Under the pieces are notes generated by a model. It saw only the letters and a program-made list of their open reading frames with translations, was not told the DNA's origin and ran no database searches. Made by a program: the position numbers and the translations under genes. DNA of 64,000 nt, taken from Flavobacterium pisciphilum. Its GTDB lineage: Bacteria > Bacteroidota > Bacteroidia > Flavobacteriales > Flavobacteriaceae. Of this stretch, positions 39,664 through 49,522 are shown piece after piece (within the stretch, counting starts at the first letter, position 1; each line of letters opens with the position of its first letter). The stretch covers positions 2,666,001-2,730,000 of the forward strand of contig NZ_JAJJMO010000001.1 of the NCBI RefSeq assembly GCF_020905345.1, given 5' to 3'.

Positions 39664-40890
39664 CTATAACTCTAATGCTTTTTTAGGATTGTTATCCATC
39701 AATAATTCAACTGGATTTTCTAATGCTTCTTTAATAGCAACTAAGAATCCTACTGACTCACGACCATCAATGATTCTGTGGTCATAAGAAAGTGCTACAT
39801 ACATCATTGGGTGAATTTCTACTTTTCCATTTACAGCAATCGGACGCTCAATAATATTGTGCATTCCTAAGATTCCTGATTGTGGTGGATTGATAATTGG
39901 TGTACTCAACATACTTCCGAAAACTCCTCCGTTAGTAATTGTAAATGTACCACCAGTCATATCATCAACTGTAATCTGTCCATCACGTGCTTTAATAGCC
40001 AATCTTTTGATTTCTGCTTCTACACCACGGAAAGTCAAATTCTCTGCGTTACGAACAACAGGAACCATTAATCCTTTTGGTCCAGATACTGCGATTGAGA
40101 TATCACAGAAATCATAAGCTACTTTATAGTCACCATCCATCATAGAGTTTACGTCTGGATATAATGCTAAAGCTCTTGTAACTGCTTTTGTAAAGAAAGA
40201 CATGAATCCTAAACCAACACCTGCATGTTTAGCCTTGAATGCATCTTTGTACTCATTACGCAAATTGTTTATTGGTGTCATATTAACTTCATTGAATGTA
40301 GTTAACATAGCTGTTTCATTTTTAGCTGCAACTAATCTTTCTGCTACTTTACGACGTAACATTGAAAGTTTTGTACGCTCTGAACCACGGTTTCCTCCTG
40401 TTGGAGTTCCCATTGAAGGTACTGCATTTAAAGCATCTTCTTTAGTGATTCTTCCATCTTTTCCTGTTCCTGAAACAGTTGATGGAGTTATATTTTTTTC
40501 GTCTAATATTTTTCTTGCTGCTGGCGAAGGTGTTCCTGAAGCATAAGTTGTAGTTGCTGCTGGAGCTGCTTTTGGAGCTTCTGCTTTAACTTCCGCTTTT
40601 GGAGCTTCTGCCTTAGGCGCCTCAGCTGCTGGAGCTGATCCAGATGGTTTTGCTGCGCTAGTATCGATTAAGCAAACTACTGCTCCTACTGCTACTGCAT
40701 CTCCTTCTTCGGCTTTTAATGTAATTGTTCCACTTGCTTCTGCTGGCAATTCAAGTGTTGCTTTGTCAGAATCAACTTCGGCGATAGCTTGGTCTTTTTC
40801 TACATAATCTCCGTCTTTTACTAACCAAGTTGCAATTTCAACTTCCTTTATTGATTCCCCTGGTGATGGGACTTTCATTTCTAAAATCAT
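39664..40890 (-). CDS. sucB: Dihydrolipoamide succinyltransferase, E2 of 2-oxoglutarate dehydrogenase
   Basis: 408 residues. The N-terminal lipoyl domain carries the lipoylated Lys43 in [12 protein letters not shown]. An Ala/Pro/Lys-rich hinge (about 80-122) leads to the E3-binding domain ([20 protein letters not shown]) and a catalytic domain ending in [10 protein letters not shown] (His371, Asp375), the E2 active site. It joins E1 (SucA, just upstream on this strand) in the citric-acid-cycle conversion of 2-oxoglutarate to succinyl-CoA. A 157-bp gap containing an interspersed repeat separates it from sucA. Confidence 0.96.
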   Translation of the reverse strand: MILEMKVPSPGESIKEVEIATWLVKDGDYVEKDQAIAEVDSDKATLELPAEASGTITLKAEEGDAVAVGAVVCLIDTSAAKPSGSAPAAEAPKAEAPKAEVKAEAPKAAPAATTTYASGTPSPAARKILDEKNITPSTVSGTGKDGRITKEDALNAVPSMGTPTGGNRGSERTKLSMLRRKVAERLVAAKNETAMLTTFNEVNMTPINNLRNEYKDAFKAKHAGVGLGFMSFFTKAVTRALALYPDVNSMMDGDYKVAYDFCDISIAVSGPKGLMVPVVRNAENLTFRGVEAEIKRLAIKARDGQITVDDMTGGTFTITNGGVFGSMLSTPIINPPQSGILGMHNIIERPIAVNGKVEIHPMMYVALSYDHRIIDGRESVGFLVAIKEALENPVELLMDNNPKKALEL

Positions 40891-40970
40891 GTCTTATTAT
40901 TTTAAATTATGAATTTTATGTTTTTAAATTGTTTTGAAAACAACTTTTCTTAATTGATTTTTATTCTTTT

Positions 40971-41049
40971 AGCCCTGATGGTAGCGACATCCTTTTTCTT
41001 TTTGCTTCCAAAAGGAAAAGATATAGCGTACAGCAGGAAATAGCTCCTT
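40971..41049 (-). repeat. Interspersed ~78-bp hairpin repeat, copy 2
   Basis: Inverted relative to copy 1 (30671-30747). Conserved ends read CCTGCTGTACGCTATATCTTTTCC and GGATGTCGCTaCCATCAGGGCT; the centre (TTTTGG..AAAAAG) keeps pairing by compensating changes. It lies between sucA and sucB and touches the sucA stop. Confidence 0.85.
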
Positions 41050-43822
41050 ATGATCTGAATAGATTTTTATCAAAAACCATTCTTATCGCATCTGCATGAC
41101 GACGTTTTGCTCTTGTATAACTTCCTGATGCTGGTGCTGCGTATGCTTTTAATGATGCTAATCTCCATTTTACTAGATCAAAGTTCATTAACATAAAGCT
41201 GTAAGCTCCCATGTTTTTAGGCTCTTCTTGTGCCCAAACATAATCATCAGCGTTAGGATATTGTGCTATAATCTCTTTTAACTGCTCTACTGGTAATGGG
41301 AACAATTGCTCGATTCTTACTACCGCAACATCATTACGTCCGTTATTTTCTCTTTCTGCAACAATATCGTAGTAGAATTTACCTGTAACAAAAACTAATG
41401 TTTTTACCTCTTTTTTGTTTACTGTATTGTCATCAATAGTTTCTTGGAAACTTCCTGTTGCCAATTCTTCTACTGTAGATACACATCTTGGATCACGCAA
41501 CAAACTTTTTGGTGAGAACACTACAAGTGGCTTACGGAAAGTTGTTTTCATTTGTCTTCTCAATAAGTGGAAGAAGTTAGCTGGCGTTGTACAATCGGCA
41601 ACATACATATTTTGTCTTGCACAAAGTTGTAGGTAACGCTCCATTCTTGCTGAAGAGTGCTCTGCTCCTTGTCCCTCGTATCCGTGTGGCAATAATAAAA
41701 CAATTCCGTTTTGGTTGTTCCATTTGTCTTCTCCACATGAGATATATTGGTCAATCATGATTTGTGCTCCATTTGAGAAATCTCCAAATTGTGCTTCCCA
41801 AATAGTCAATGCATTAGGGTTAGCCAAAGCATATCCATAATCAAATCCTAAAACTCCATATTCTGATAAAAGTGAATTGAATACTCCGAATTTTCCTTTT
41901 TTGTTTTCGATAGCATTCAATAAGATTACTTCTTCTTCTGAATCTTCTACCTTAACTACTGCATGACGGTGTGAGAATGTACCACGCTCTACGTCTTGAC
42001 CTGATATACGAACATCAAATCCTTCTGTTAAAAGCGAACCATAAGCTAATGTTTCGGCAGTTCCCCAATCAATTGTATTGTTATCGTACCCTTTCTTTCT
42101 ATCAGTAACAATTTTAGTTATCTTATTGATAAACTTCTTGTCTGATGGCAAAGTTGAAATTGTTTCTATGATAGAATCCAATCCAGCTTTTGCAAAAGTA
42201 GTATCAAATTTCTTTAACATCACAACATCTGAAACTTGCTCAAAACCTTTCCACTCATTTTGCATAAATGGAGTAATAACTGTCAAGTCTTTTTTACGAG
42301 ATGCTTCAAGATTTACTTCCATTGTCGATTTGTATTCTTTCTCTAACCCATTTACATAAGTAGCATCGATAATACCTTCTGACAATAATTTTTGCGCATA
42401 AATATCTCTTGGATTTTCATGCTTTGCAATGATTTTATATAAAACTGGTTGTGTAAAACGAGGCTCATCTCCTTCGTTATGACCATATTTTCTGTATCCT
42501 AATAAGTCGATAAATACATCACGACCAAATTGCATTCTGTAATCTAATGCGAATGAAACAGCATGAACTACTGCTTCTGCATCGTCTGCGTTTACATGTA
42601 ATACTGGTGATAATGTTACTTTGGCAACATCTGTACAATAGGTAGATGAACGTGCATCAAGGTAATTCGTTGTAAAACCAACTTGGTTATTAATTACAAT
42701 GTGTATTGTTCCTCCAGTTTTGTAACCGTCTAATTGTGCCATCTGGATAATTTCGTACAAGATACCTTGTCCTGCAATTGCAGCATCACCGTGAACGGCA
42801 ATAGGTAATACTTTTGAGAAATCGTCTGCGTAATATTTATCTTGTTTTGCTCTGGTGATTCCTTCAATAACTGCTCCAACAGTCTCTAAGTGAGATGGGT
42901 TTGGTGCTAAATTGATATTGATGTTTTTTCCAGTTCTTGTTTTTTTATCAGCAGTAAGTCCTAAGTGGTATTTTACGTCACCATCAAAATATTCTTGATC
43001 GTAATCTTTACCATCAAATTCTCCGAAGATATCTTGTGTCGATTTACCAAAAATATTGGCTAATACGTTAAGACGTCCACGGTGAGCCATACCCATTACG
43101 AATTGCTCTACACCTTTTTCAGCAGCTTTTTCAATTAAAGCATCTAGAGCTGGGATGATTGATTCTCCACCTTCTAGTGAAAAACGTTTTTGCCCAACAT
43201 ATTTGGTATGCAAGAAGTTCTCGAAAGAAACTGCTTGATTTAATTTATTTAAGATAACCTTTTTCTCATCAGTAGAGAAATTAGGCTGATTGTCATTTAC
43301 TCCAAGTTTGTCTTGAATCCATTTTACAACATTTGGATTTCGAATATACATATACTCTACTCCGATATGTTGACAATAAATTGCTTGTAAACGTTTCACA
43401 ATATCTTGCAATGAACAAGGTGGAACACCAATTACTTTGGCAGCATCAAAAACAGTCGAAAGATCTGCTGCTGTAAGTCCAAAATTTTCGATGTCTAAAG
43501 TTGGTGATGATACTCTACGATCTCTTACTGGGTTTGTTTTAGTAAACAAGTGACCACGAGAACGATATCCATCAATCAACTTTAATACGTTGAATTCTTT
43601 TTGCAATTTTTCAGATACCAAACTACAATCGGCGTTGTTCGCTGCGAATTCAACAATTTGTTGAACTGGCGTCTCGTCGTTGTAAGTTGTCATTCCAAAA
43701 TCAAAACCTTGGAAAAAACTTCTCCAGCTTGGCTCTACGCTGTCTGGATTTTGCGTATATTGATCGTACAATTGTGCGAAAAACTCTGTATGCGCTGCAT
43801 TTAAAAATGAAAACCTATCCAT
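41048..43822 (-). CDS. sucA: 2-oxoglutarate dehydrogenase E1 component
   Basis: 924 residues from the ATG at 43822, which starts MDRFSFLNAAHTEFFAQLYD; an in-frame ATG 39 bp upstream (43861) lies on the promoter box and is rejected. The protein has the usual N-terminal helix, a thiamine-diphosphate domain (VHGDAAIAGQGILYEIIQMA, GHNEGDEPRFTQP) and a C-terminal pyrimidine-binding part (HRHAVVKVEDSEEEVILLNA, LPHGYEGQGAEHSSARMER). It decarboxylates 2-oxoglutarate and transfers the succinyl group to SucB lipoyl. A strong TAnnTTTG box is just upstream. Confidence 0.97.
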   Translation of the reverse strand: MDRFSFLNAAHTEFFAQLYDQYTQNPDSVEPSWRSFFQGFDFGMTTYNDETPVQQIVEFAANNADCSLVSEKLQKEFNVLKLIDGYRSRGHLFTKTNPVRDRRVSSPTLDIENFGLTAADLSTVFDAAKVIGVPPCSLQDIVKRLQAIYCQHIGVEYMYIRNPNVVKWIQDKLGVNDNQPNFSTDEKKVILNKLNQAVSFENFLHTKYVGQKRFSLEGGESIIPALDALIEKAAEKGVEQFVMGMAHRGRLNVLANIFGKSTQDIFGEFDGKDYDQEYFDGDVKYHLGLTADKKTRTGKNININLAPNPSHLETVGAVIEGITRAKQDKYYADDFSKVLPIAVHGDAAIAGQGILYEIIQMAQLDGYKTGGTIHIVINNQVGFTTNYLDARSSTYCTDVAKVTLSPVLHVNADDAEAVVHAVSFALDYRMQFGRDVFIDLLGYRKYGHNEGDEPRFTQPVLYKIIAKHENPRDIYAQKLLSEGIIDATYVNGLEKEYKSTMEVNLEASRKKDLTVITPFMQNEWKGFEQVSDVVMLKKFDTTFAKAGLDSIIETISTLPSDKKFINKITKIVTDRKKGYDNNTIDWGTAETLAYGSLLTEGFDVRISGQDVERGTFSHRHAVVKVEDSEEEVILLNAIENKKGKFGVFNSLLSEYGVLGFDYGYALANPNALTIWEAQFGDFSNGAQIMIDQYISCGEDKWNNQNGIVLLLPHGYEGQGAEHSSARMERYLQLCARQNMYVADCTTPANFFHLLRRQMKTTFRKPLVVFSPKSLLRDPRCVSTVEELATGSFQETIDDNTVNKKEVKTLVFVTGKFYYDIVAERENNGRNDVAVVRIEQLFPLPVEQLKEIIAQYPNADDYVWAQEEPKNMGAYSFMLMNFDLVKWRLASLKAYAAPASGSYTRAKRRHADAIRMVFDKNLFRS

Positions 43823-43858
43823 AATATTAGTGAATATACTTTTTGTTAAATAGAATGG

Positions 43859-43866
43859 CAAAAGTA
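43859..43866 (-). promoter_or_regulatory. Bacteroidetes -7 box of sucA
   Basis: On the minus strand reads TACTTTTG, 36 bp before the chosen ATG (43822). It excludes the earlier ATG at 43861 as a start. Confidence 0.65.
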
Positions 43867-43937
43867 CAATAATCGAGTTTATTTAAATCTTTTTTTTACG
43901 TACTTTTACGTAAAAATTTGTTAAAATCCGTTTAACT

Positions 43938-44489
43938 ATGAAGAAAAATCATTTTTCAATCGTTTTCAAATCATTTTTTATCATTTTGGGCCTATTATTT
44001 TCAACTGGTGCATTAGCGCAACAAAAATATTACATCCCACAAAAGCAAAATGATTTTTGGAGCAATGTACAATTTGGAGGAGGAGTTGGATTGAGTTTTG
44101 GATCTGGATATACCGATATTTCATTATTACCAAGTGCCATTTACAACATTAATCCAATTGTTGCTGTTGGTGTGGGTGCTCAAATAGGATATGTATCTTC
44201 TAAAAACGAATATTCTTCTTTTATTTACGGAGGGAGCCTTATCGGATTAATAAACCCTATTCCCGAAATTCAACTTTCGGCAGAGCTAGAACAAATCAAT
44301 GTAAGCACAGATTATAAATATTTTGGAGAACCTCGTTATAGCGATACTTTTTGGAATACTGCTTTATTCCTAGGCGCAGGTTACCGAGCTGGAAATGTAA
44401 CTATTGGAGTTCGCTATGACGTACTACATGATGACAAAAAAAGTATTTACAGAGAAGCTTTTATGCCGTTTGTAAGGATTTATTTTTAG
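43938..44489 (+). CDS. Outer-membrane beta-barrel protein
   Basis: 183 residues with a signal peptide (FFIILGLLFSTGALAQ). The body is a small barrel: FWSNVQFGGGVGLSFGSGY, AVGVGAQIGYVSSKNEYSS, LGAGYRAGNVTIGVRYDVLH and a terminal FMPFVRIYF with the C-terminal Phe of outer-membrane proteins. In Flavobacterium genomes homologues next to sucA are often named alpha-ketoglutarate decarboxylase; that label looks like neighbour bias and nothing enzymatic is visible here. It is divergent from sucA. Confidence 0.82.
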   Translation: MKKNHFSIVFKSFFIILGLLFSTGALAQQKYYIPQKQNDFWSNVQFGGGVGLSFGSGYTDISLLPSAIYNINPIVAVGVGAQIGYVSSKNEYSSFIYGGSLIGLINPIPEIQLSAELEQINVSTDYKYFGEPRYSDTFWNTALFLGAGYRAGNVTIGVRYDVLHDDKKSIYREAFMPFVRIYF

Positions 44490-44538
44490 TCTCTAAGAAG
44501 CTAAGTTCCTAAGACACTAAGTAAAGAGAATTACTAAA

Positions 44539-44848
44539 ATGAATCAAGCTTTATATTCCAACACAGCTTTGAAATATATAACAAAAAATCATCCCAATTT
44601 TTCAAAATCAATCTTTTGACTGTTCTATTAAAAGTAGCAACGCGAATAGGTTTTTATGGATTGCAACTTACAATTCTGAACTTACAATTGGCTTTGAAAA
44701 CGCCGAAGGTGAATGCGACTGGCATTTCCATATAGATACTTCTGGCGACAAATGTCAAACTGAAGAATTAGAAAAAATGTCTATCGCTGTAGAAGAAATT
44801 ATAAATAATAAAGAAAATACAGTATTTTTTAAGTGGAGCGAAATCTAA
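44539..44848 (+). pseudogene. Frameshifted small soluble protein gene
   Basis: A ~102-residue protein in two pieces. The first reads MNQALYSNTALKYITKNHPN and then runs into TGA. Removing one T from the five-T run at 44598-44602 joins it to an open frame reading QNQSFDCSIKSSNANRFLWI, then GFENAEGECDWHFHIDTSG and ending FFKWSEI with TAA at 44846-44848. The 310-bp length (3n+1) agrees with one inserted base. This is a recent pseudogene or a sequencing error. Confidence 0.7.
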
Positions 44849-44926
44849 ATTTGATTTAAAAAGACTTAGTAACTTAGTACCTCAGAAGCTTAGCACCTCT
44901 TTTATTTGTAAAAATTCTATTCAAAT

Positions 44927-45346
44927 ATGACATCAAAAATTACCCAACCAAAAGAAAGATATAGCACTAGAAAAGCTATAGACAAACTGGTAAAAGAATT
45001 GAACATGCCTCATGAGAACTGGATGCAAGATTGGCCATATGAAATTGCCGATTCATCTCAGATAGATAGTTACATCAATTATTACCAAACAATAACTGAC
45101 GAAGACGAGAAACTTCTCTTAATGAAAGCTATCCTTCAAGCAACTGAAGAACAAGACAGTCAAGAATTACTTTTAAAATATTGGGATACAATACACCATT
45201 TCTTAAACGAAGATTTCCACATCCACGAATATACAATTTACTATTGGTGTTGTTTTGATAATGATGACCTTGAAGATTCTTGGAAAATTACGCCTTTAAT
45301 GAGAAACTTTTTTATTGAGAAACAAAACTTAGCAACTTACTTATAA
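44927..45346 (+). CDS. Hypothetical acidic soluble protein
   Basis: 139 residues, acidic, no signal peptide. It has helical and Trp/Tyr-rich stretches (ENWMQDWPYEIADSSQIDSY, DEKLLLMKAILQATEEQDSQ, HHFLNEDFHIHEYTIYYWCC). Not recognised, but the phrasing is common to small Bacteroidetes proteins. It converges with the next gene, overlapping it by 10 bp at the 3' ends, which is unusual. It is preceded by a T-rich region with 'CTTAG' repeat text. Confidence 0.65.
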   Translation: MTSKITQPKERYSTRKAIDKLVKELNMPHENWMQDWPYEIADSSQIDSYINYYQTITDEDEKLLLMKAILQATEEQDSQELLLKYWDTIHHFLNEDFHIHEYTIYYWCCFDNDDLEDSWKITPLMRNFFIEKQNLATYL

Positions 45347-45690
45347 AAATTCCTAAACCACACCTTTTGCCACTCCCTTTTTAAAACTAGAAAAGAAACT
45401 TGTTCGGCTAGAATTACTAAATCAGAACCGTCTAATTTTTTTATTTCAGCTTCTGAAACATCTATTATATAAAGCAGATTCAAATACTCAGCAAACTTAT
45501 ACTGAATCATTCTGTATATCTTTTCGTGCATTTGAATTTTGAGTTCTTCTGGCGAAATACTCATTGGGAAATCAATGCCTTCATTGGCTAGGTTAAAATC
45601 TTTATTAATCTGCTCGATTAATTTAAGATACAAAGCTTCCTTTTCTGCTTCTTGAAGTAGTAAATCTGTATTTTGTGGAGCTACAAACAT
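45337..45690 (-). CDS. Hypothetical helical protein
   Basis: 117 residues, soluble, mostly helical with many Glu and Leu (LLLQEAEKEALYLKLIEQIN, PEELKIQMHEKIYRMIQYKF). I recognise no family. Its start is in a helix-forming context with no signal peptide. It lies 91 bp upstream (5') of no operon partner in the same direction; the polyprenyl synthetase gene upstream on the same strand ends 91 bp away at 45782, so read-through from it is possible. Confidence 0.62.
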   Translation of the reverse strand: MFVAPQNTDLLLQEAEKEALYLKLIEQINKDFNLANEGIDFPMSISPEELKIQMHEKIYRMIQYKFAEYLNLLYIIDVSEAEIKKLDGSDLVILAEQVSFLVLKREWQKVWFRNFYK

Positions 45691-45781
45691 TTAACGATGA
45701 TTGTTGATTTAAGAATTAAAAAGATTTAGGAATTGAAAGATTAAAAACCCTGAAACCAAACTAAAAACTGATTACTGGAAA

Positions 45782-46756
45782 CTAAACTTTTCTACCCATT
45801 AGGTTTTCTCCAAAAGTGCGTAATGACAATTTCTTTTCGTCGCTAATATCCATTTTATCTAATGTTTTAAAAGCTTCAAGTGTATACATTTCAATAGCTT
45901 CTTGTGTTTCTTTTGAAGCCCCTGATGCATTAAAAATATCTTTTGCTATTTCTACTTTTTCTGAATTATCCTCTGGATGCGTAGTAAACAATTCTTTTAA
46001 TTGCTTTGCAACTTCATCATTAGAATAGGCCAGTGCTTTTAAATACAAATAGGTTTTCTTATTTTCGATAATATCTCCACCCACTTGTTTTCCAAAAGTT
46101 TCTGGATCTCCAAATGCATCTAAATAGTCATCTTGTAATTGGAAGGCTAAACCTAATTGCAATCCAAAATCATATATCAAATTGGCATTTTCTTCAGATG
46201 TTTTAGCCACAATTGCACCCATTTTCATAGCTGCAGCAACCAAAACCGCTGTTTTGTACTCAATCATTTTTAGATATTCAGGAATGGTAACATCATTTCT
46301 TTGCTCAAAATCGACATCCCATTGTTGTCCTTCACAAACCTCCAAAGCAGTTTTACTAAAAAGCTTCGCTAGTTCTCTAAACGTATTTGGTTCATACTGT
46401 TCAAAATATTGATATGCCAAAATAAGCATCGCATCACCTGAAAGTATTCCAGTATTAAGATCCCATTTTTCATGCACTGTTTTTTGCCCTCTTCGTAGTG
46501 GAGCATCATCCATTATATCATCATGAACCAATGAAAAGTTATGAAAAACCTCAACAGCCATAGCCGCTGGAAGTGCCTGATTGTATGCAACATCAAAAAC
46601 TTCAGCAGTCATTAAAGTCAGTACTGGGCGCATTCTTTTTCCGCCAAGGCTTACAATATATTCAATTGGCTCATAAAGGTTTTTAGGCTCTTTACTTATT
46701 GTTTGTTTTTCTAGATAATCGACAAAGAATTCCTGGTATTGATAAATGGCATGCAT
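45782..46756 (-). CDS. Polyprenyl diphosphate synthase (geranylgeranyl/farnesyl type)
   Basis: 324 residues. Both Asp-rich motifs are intact: DDIMD (79-83) followed by DAPLRRGQKTVHEKW, and DDYLD (209-213). The first motif lacks the two-residue insertion of bacterial farnesyl synthases, and Phe74 lies five residues before it, a feature of geranylgeranyl-type chain-length control; so a C15-C20 product is likely. It makes prenyl diphosphates for quinones and carotenoids in the cytoplasm. The product length is an inference. Confidence 0.9.
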   Translation of the reverse strand: MHAIYQYQEFFVDYLEKQTISKEPKNLYEPIEYIVSLGGKRMRPVLTLMTAEVFDVAYNQALPAAMAVEVFHNFSLVHDDIMDDAPLRRGQKTVHEKWDLNTGILSGDAMLILAYQYFEQYEPNTFRELAKLFSKTALEVCEGQQWDVDFEQRNDVTIPEYLKMIEYKTAVLVAAAMKMGAIVAKTSEENANLIYDFGLQLGLAFQLQDDYLDAFGDPETFGKQVGGDIIENKKTYLYLKALAYSNDEVAKQLKELFTTHPEDNSEKVEIAKDIFNASGASKETQEAIEMYTLEAFKTLDKMDISDEKKLSLRTFGENLMGRKV

Positions 46757-46965
46757 AAAAGTAATTTTCGGCTAATTTACGGCATTAAGCCTGCAATGCA
46801 AACTCCATATCTTAATGAAATGTTAAATAATTAAAAATACTTTGGAAACTATTTTGGTGTTTCGAGTTTCCAATATACATTTGCATCGAAATTTAACATA
46901 CAAACATTCATATCAATTTTAAAGTTTACCTGTTAAATCCCATTTATTAATAAATAGTATTACAT

Positions 46966-47487
46966 ATGAAAACACACTGGACAATTGATTCTAATCAATC
47001 TGATGTTTTGATTAAAATGAGACATTCAATTCTTGCCTATTTAGGGGGTTCTATTAATACGTTTAATGGTCATGTCGATCTACAAAACGATGAAATAGAA
47101 GACGCTACAATAGAGTTTTCTTTGGACGTAAACAATAAAGAAGCCAAACTAGAACAGATAAATACTTACTTAAAACTAAATGATTTCTTTGATGTAAATA
47201 AATATCCTACGATAAGTTTTAAATCGACTTCATTTCAAAAAGTTAACAAAAACATCAATTTCCTTAAAGGCGATTTAACAATAAAAGACGTTACAAAAAC
47301 TGTTGAGCTTGATGTAGAATTAGTGGAAACTGATTACTATAATGGCAACAAAAAAGTTTCTTTTGAGCTTACTGGTGACATAAACCGCAAAGATTTTGGA
47401 TTAGCTTATAATTCATTTAATCATAGCAATGGTTTATCTACTGGACAAGACATTAAACTAGTGGCTAATTTAGAATTCACAATCTAA
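46966..47487 (+). CDS. YceI-family protein
   Basis: 173 residues, a single lipocalin-like domain from the first residues (HWTIDSNQSDVLIKMRHSIL, GHVDLQNDEIEDATIEFSLD, GDLTIKDVTKTVELDVELVE). No signal peptide is present, so it is cytoplasmic, unlike the periplasmic YceI of E. coli. The family binds isoprenoid or fatty-acid-like amphiphiles; the exact role is unknown. It lies 48 bp before a TetR gene and the efflux operon, so it may be under the same control. Confidence 0.88.
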   Translation: MKTHWTIDSNQSDVLIKMRHSILAYLGGSINTFNGHVDLQNDEIEDATIEFSLDVNNKEAKLEQINTYLKLNDFFDVNKYPTISFKSTSFQKVNKNINFLKGDLTIKDVTKTVELDVELVETDYYNGNKKVSFELTGDINRKDFGLAYNSFNHSNGLSTGQDIKLVANLEFTI

Positions 47488-47534
47488 AATTTATATCAAA
47501 TTAAAGTTTTAAAAAACAGATTAAGAAAAACGGA

Positions 47535-48134
47535 ATGAAAGAAAAAATTATATCAAAAGCGAGTGACTTATTTTTAAAACTAGGTTTTAAAAGTGTCACC
47601 ATGGATGATATTGCTGGCGAAATGTGTATTTCTAAAAAAACCATTTATAAGTATTTCTGCAATAAGGAGGTCTTAATTCAAGAAAGCACATCGTTTGTAC
47701 ATGCACAAGTACATGAAGTAATCAATACGATTGTTAGTCAAAACCACAATGCAATTCAAGAAAATTTTGAAATACGAGCAATGTTTAAAAGTCTATTTCA
47801 ATCTTCTATTGATACATCACCTATTTATCAATTAAAAAAACATTATCCTGAGATCTATACTAATATGATGCGACATGAAATAGATCAATGCAGTCAATAT
47901 TTTAGAGACAACATCACCAAGGGCATGGAACAGGATTTATATCGTAGCGATATTAATGTAGATATATATGTGAAATTTTATTACACATTAATATTCCATA
48001 TAAATGAAAATACTAGCTCTGAAAAGGAAGCTCAAATAGCAGAATTAGAAGCCTTAGAATACCACACTAGAGCCATGGCTACTCCAGCAGGAATAATAGA
48101 GCTTGAAAAACAAATGCAAATATTCAACAATTAA
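47535..48134 (+). CDS. TetR/AcrR-family regulator
   Basis: 199 residues. The N-terminal helix-turn-helix is classical: KIISKASDLFLKLGFKSVTM, DDIAGEMCISKKTIYKYFCN (about residues 3-47). The remaining helical domain should bind an inducer. It opens the efflux block and lies 22 bp before the TolC gene, so it is probably the local repressor of the pump. The ligand is unknown, as for most such regulators. Confidence 0.93.
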   Translation: MKEKIISKASDLFLKLGFKSVTMDDIAGEMCISKKTIYKYFCNKEVLIQESTSFVHAQVHEVINTIVSQNHNAIQENFEIRAMFKSLFQSSIDTSPIYQLKKHYPEIYTNMMRHEIDQCSQYFRDNITKGMEQDLYRSDINVDIYVKFYYTLIFHINENTSSEKEAQIAELEALEYHTRAMATPAGIIELEKQMQIFNN

Positions 48135-48155
48135 TCAATCAGCAATCCATAATCT

Positions 48156-49517
48156 ATGAAAAGAATAGTGTTTCTCTTCCTCTTGACTTTTGCAATAACC
48201 GCAAATGCACAAGAAACAAATAATAGCAATCAAGGCACACAGACTTTGACCTTAAAAGATGCTATTAACTATGCTCTGCAAAATAAATCTGATTCTAAAA
48301 AAGCCAAATTACAAGTAGAAAATAGTGAATATAAAATACAGGAAGTTCGTTCAAGAGCGTTACCTCAAATTTCAGCTAATGGTAACTTGACTTACAATCC
48401 TGTAATACAAACTACTGTTATTGACGGTGCAGGATTTGGAGCACCAGGAACCACTATTCAAGCCGCTTTTGGTCAAAAATGGACTTCAACCGCAGGAATC
48501 TCATTAACTCAAAATATATTTGACCAAGCAGTATTTACAGGTTTAAGAGCTGCAAAAAGTACTCGTGAATTTTATCAAATCAACGAACAACTTACTGAAG
48601 AAGATGTAATTGAAAGAGTAGCAAATAGTTATTACGATGTATATGTACAACGTTTAAACTTAACAGTATTAGATAGTAATTATGTAAATACTACGAGAGT
48701 AAAAAACATTTTACAAGGGCAGTATGATAATGGTTTAGCTAAAAAAATTGATCTAAACAGAATTATTGTAAAGCTTTCTAACATCAGTACACAACGCCAA
48801 CAAGTAATCAATAAAGTAGCATTACAGGAAAATGCTTTGAAATTTTACATGGGAATGCCTGTAGAAACACAAATCGTAATTCCTAACACTGAATTTGAAA
48901 TCACTCCTCAAGCGTTATCAGAAACTCCTAATGTTGAAAATTTAACGCAATATCTACTTTTGAAAAAACAAGAAGAACTATTGGTTTTTCAAAAGAAAGC
49001 TGTTCAGGCTGAATATTACCCAACACTTTCTTTAACCGCTGGATACAACTATATCGGTCAGGGGCCAGAAGTGCCTTGGTTTGCAAAACCATCAGCAGGT
49101 GTATATTGGTCAGATTATTCAGCTATCGGATTAAACCTTAGAGTACCAATCTTTACTGGTTTTGGTACCCGTGCTAAGGTTCGTCAGGCAGATGTTTCTA
49201 TTCGTTCATTACAAGAAGACATAAAAGACACCAAGCTTTCGCTTGACATTGCCTATAGCAATGCCATGATTCAAATGGAAAATAGCCTTATCACTATTAA
49301 CAATCAAAAAGAAAACAGAGAGTTAGCTCAACAAGTATTACAAAATACCAAAAACAATTACCTACAAGGACTAGCATCATTAAGTGATCTATTAGATGTA
49401 GAGAATGCATACATCGAAGCAGAAAACAATTATTCTTCGGCAGTATTGGGGTATAAAATAGCAGAAATTCAAGTAATCAAATCAAAAGGCCAACTAAAAT
49501 CACTTATAAATAACTAA
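48156..49517 (+). CDS. TolC-family outer-membrane efflux protein
   Basis: 453 residues with a signal peptide (MKRIVFLFLLTFAITANAQ). The long helices typical of the TolC barrel-tunnel are readable in duplicate (LTLKDAINYALQNKSDSKKA, ENRELAQQVLQNTKNNYLQG LASLSDLLD). It forms the outer-membrane channel of the tripartite pump encoded by the next two genes, 5 bp and 23 bp apart. The operon also includes a TetR gene. Confidence 0.94.
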   Translation: MKRIVFLFLLTFAITANAQETNNSNQGTQTLTLKDAINYALQNKSDSKKAKLQVENSEYKIQEVRSRALPQISANGNLTYNPVIQTTVIDGAGFGAPGTTIQAAFGQKWTSTAGISLTQNIFDQAVFTGLRAAKSTREFYQINEQLTEEDVIERVANSYYDVYVQRLNLTVLDSNYVNTTRVKNILQGQYDNGLAKKIDLNRIIVKLSNISTQRQQVINKVALQENALKFYMGMPVETQIVIPNTEFEITPQALSETPNVENLTQYLLLKKQEELLVFQKKAVQAEYYPTLSLTAGYNYIGQGPEVPWFAKPSAGVYWSDYSAIGLNLRVPIFTGFGTRAKVRQADVSIRSLQEDIKDTKLSLDIAYSNAMIQMENSLITINNQKENRELAQQVLQNTKNNYLQGLASLSDLLDVENAYIEAENNYSSAVLGYKIAEIQVIKSKGQLKSLINN

Positions 49518-49522
49518 AACAA

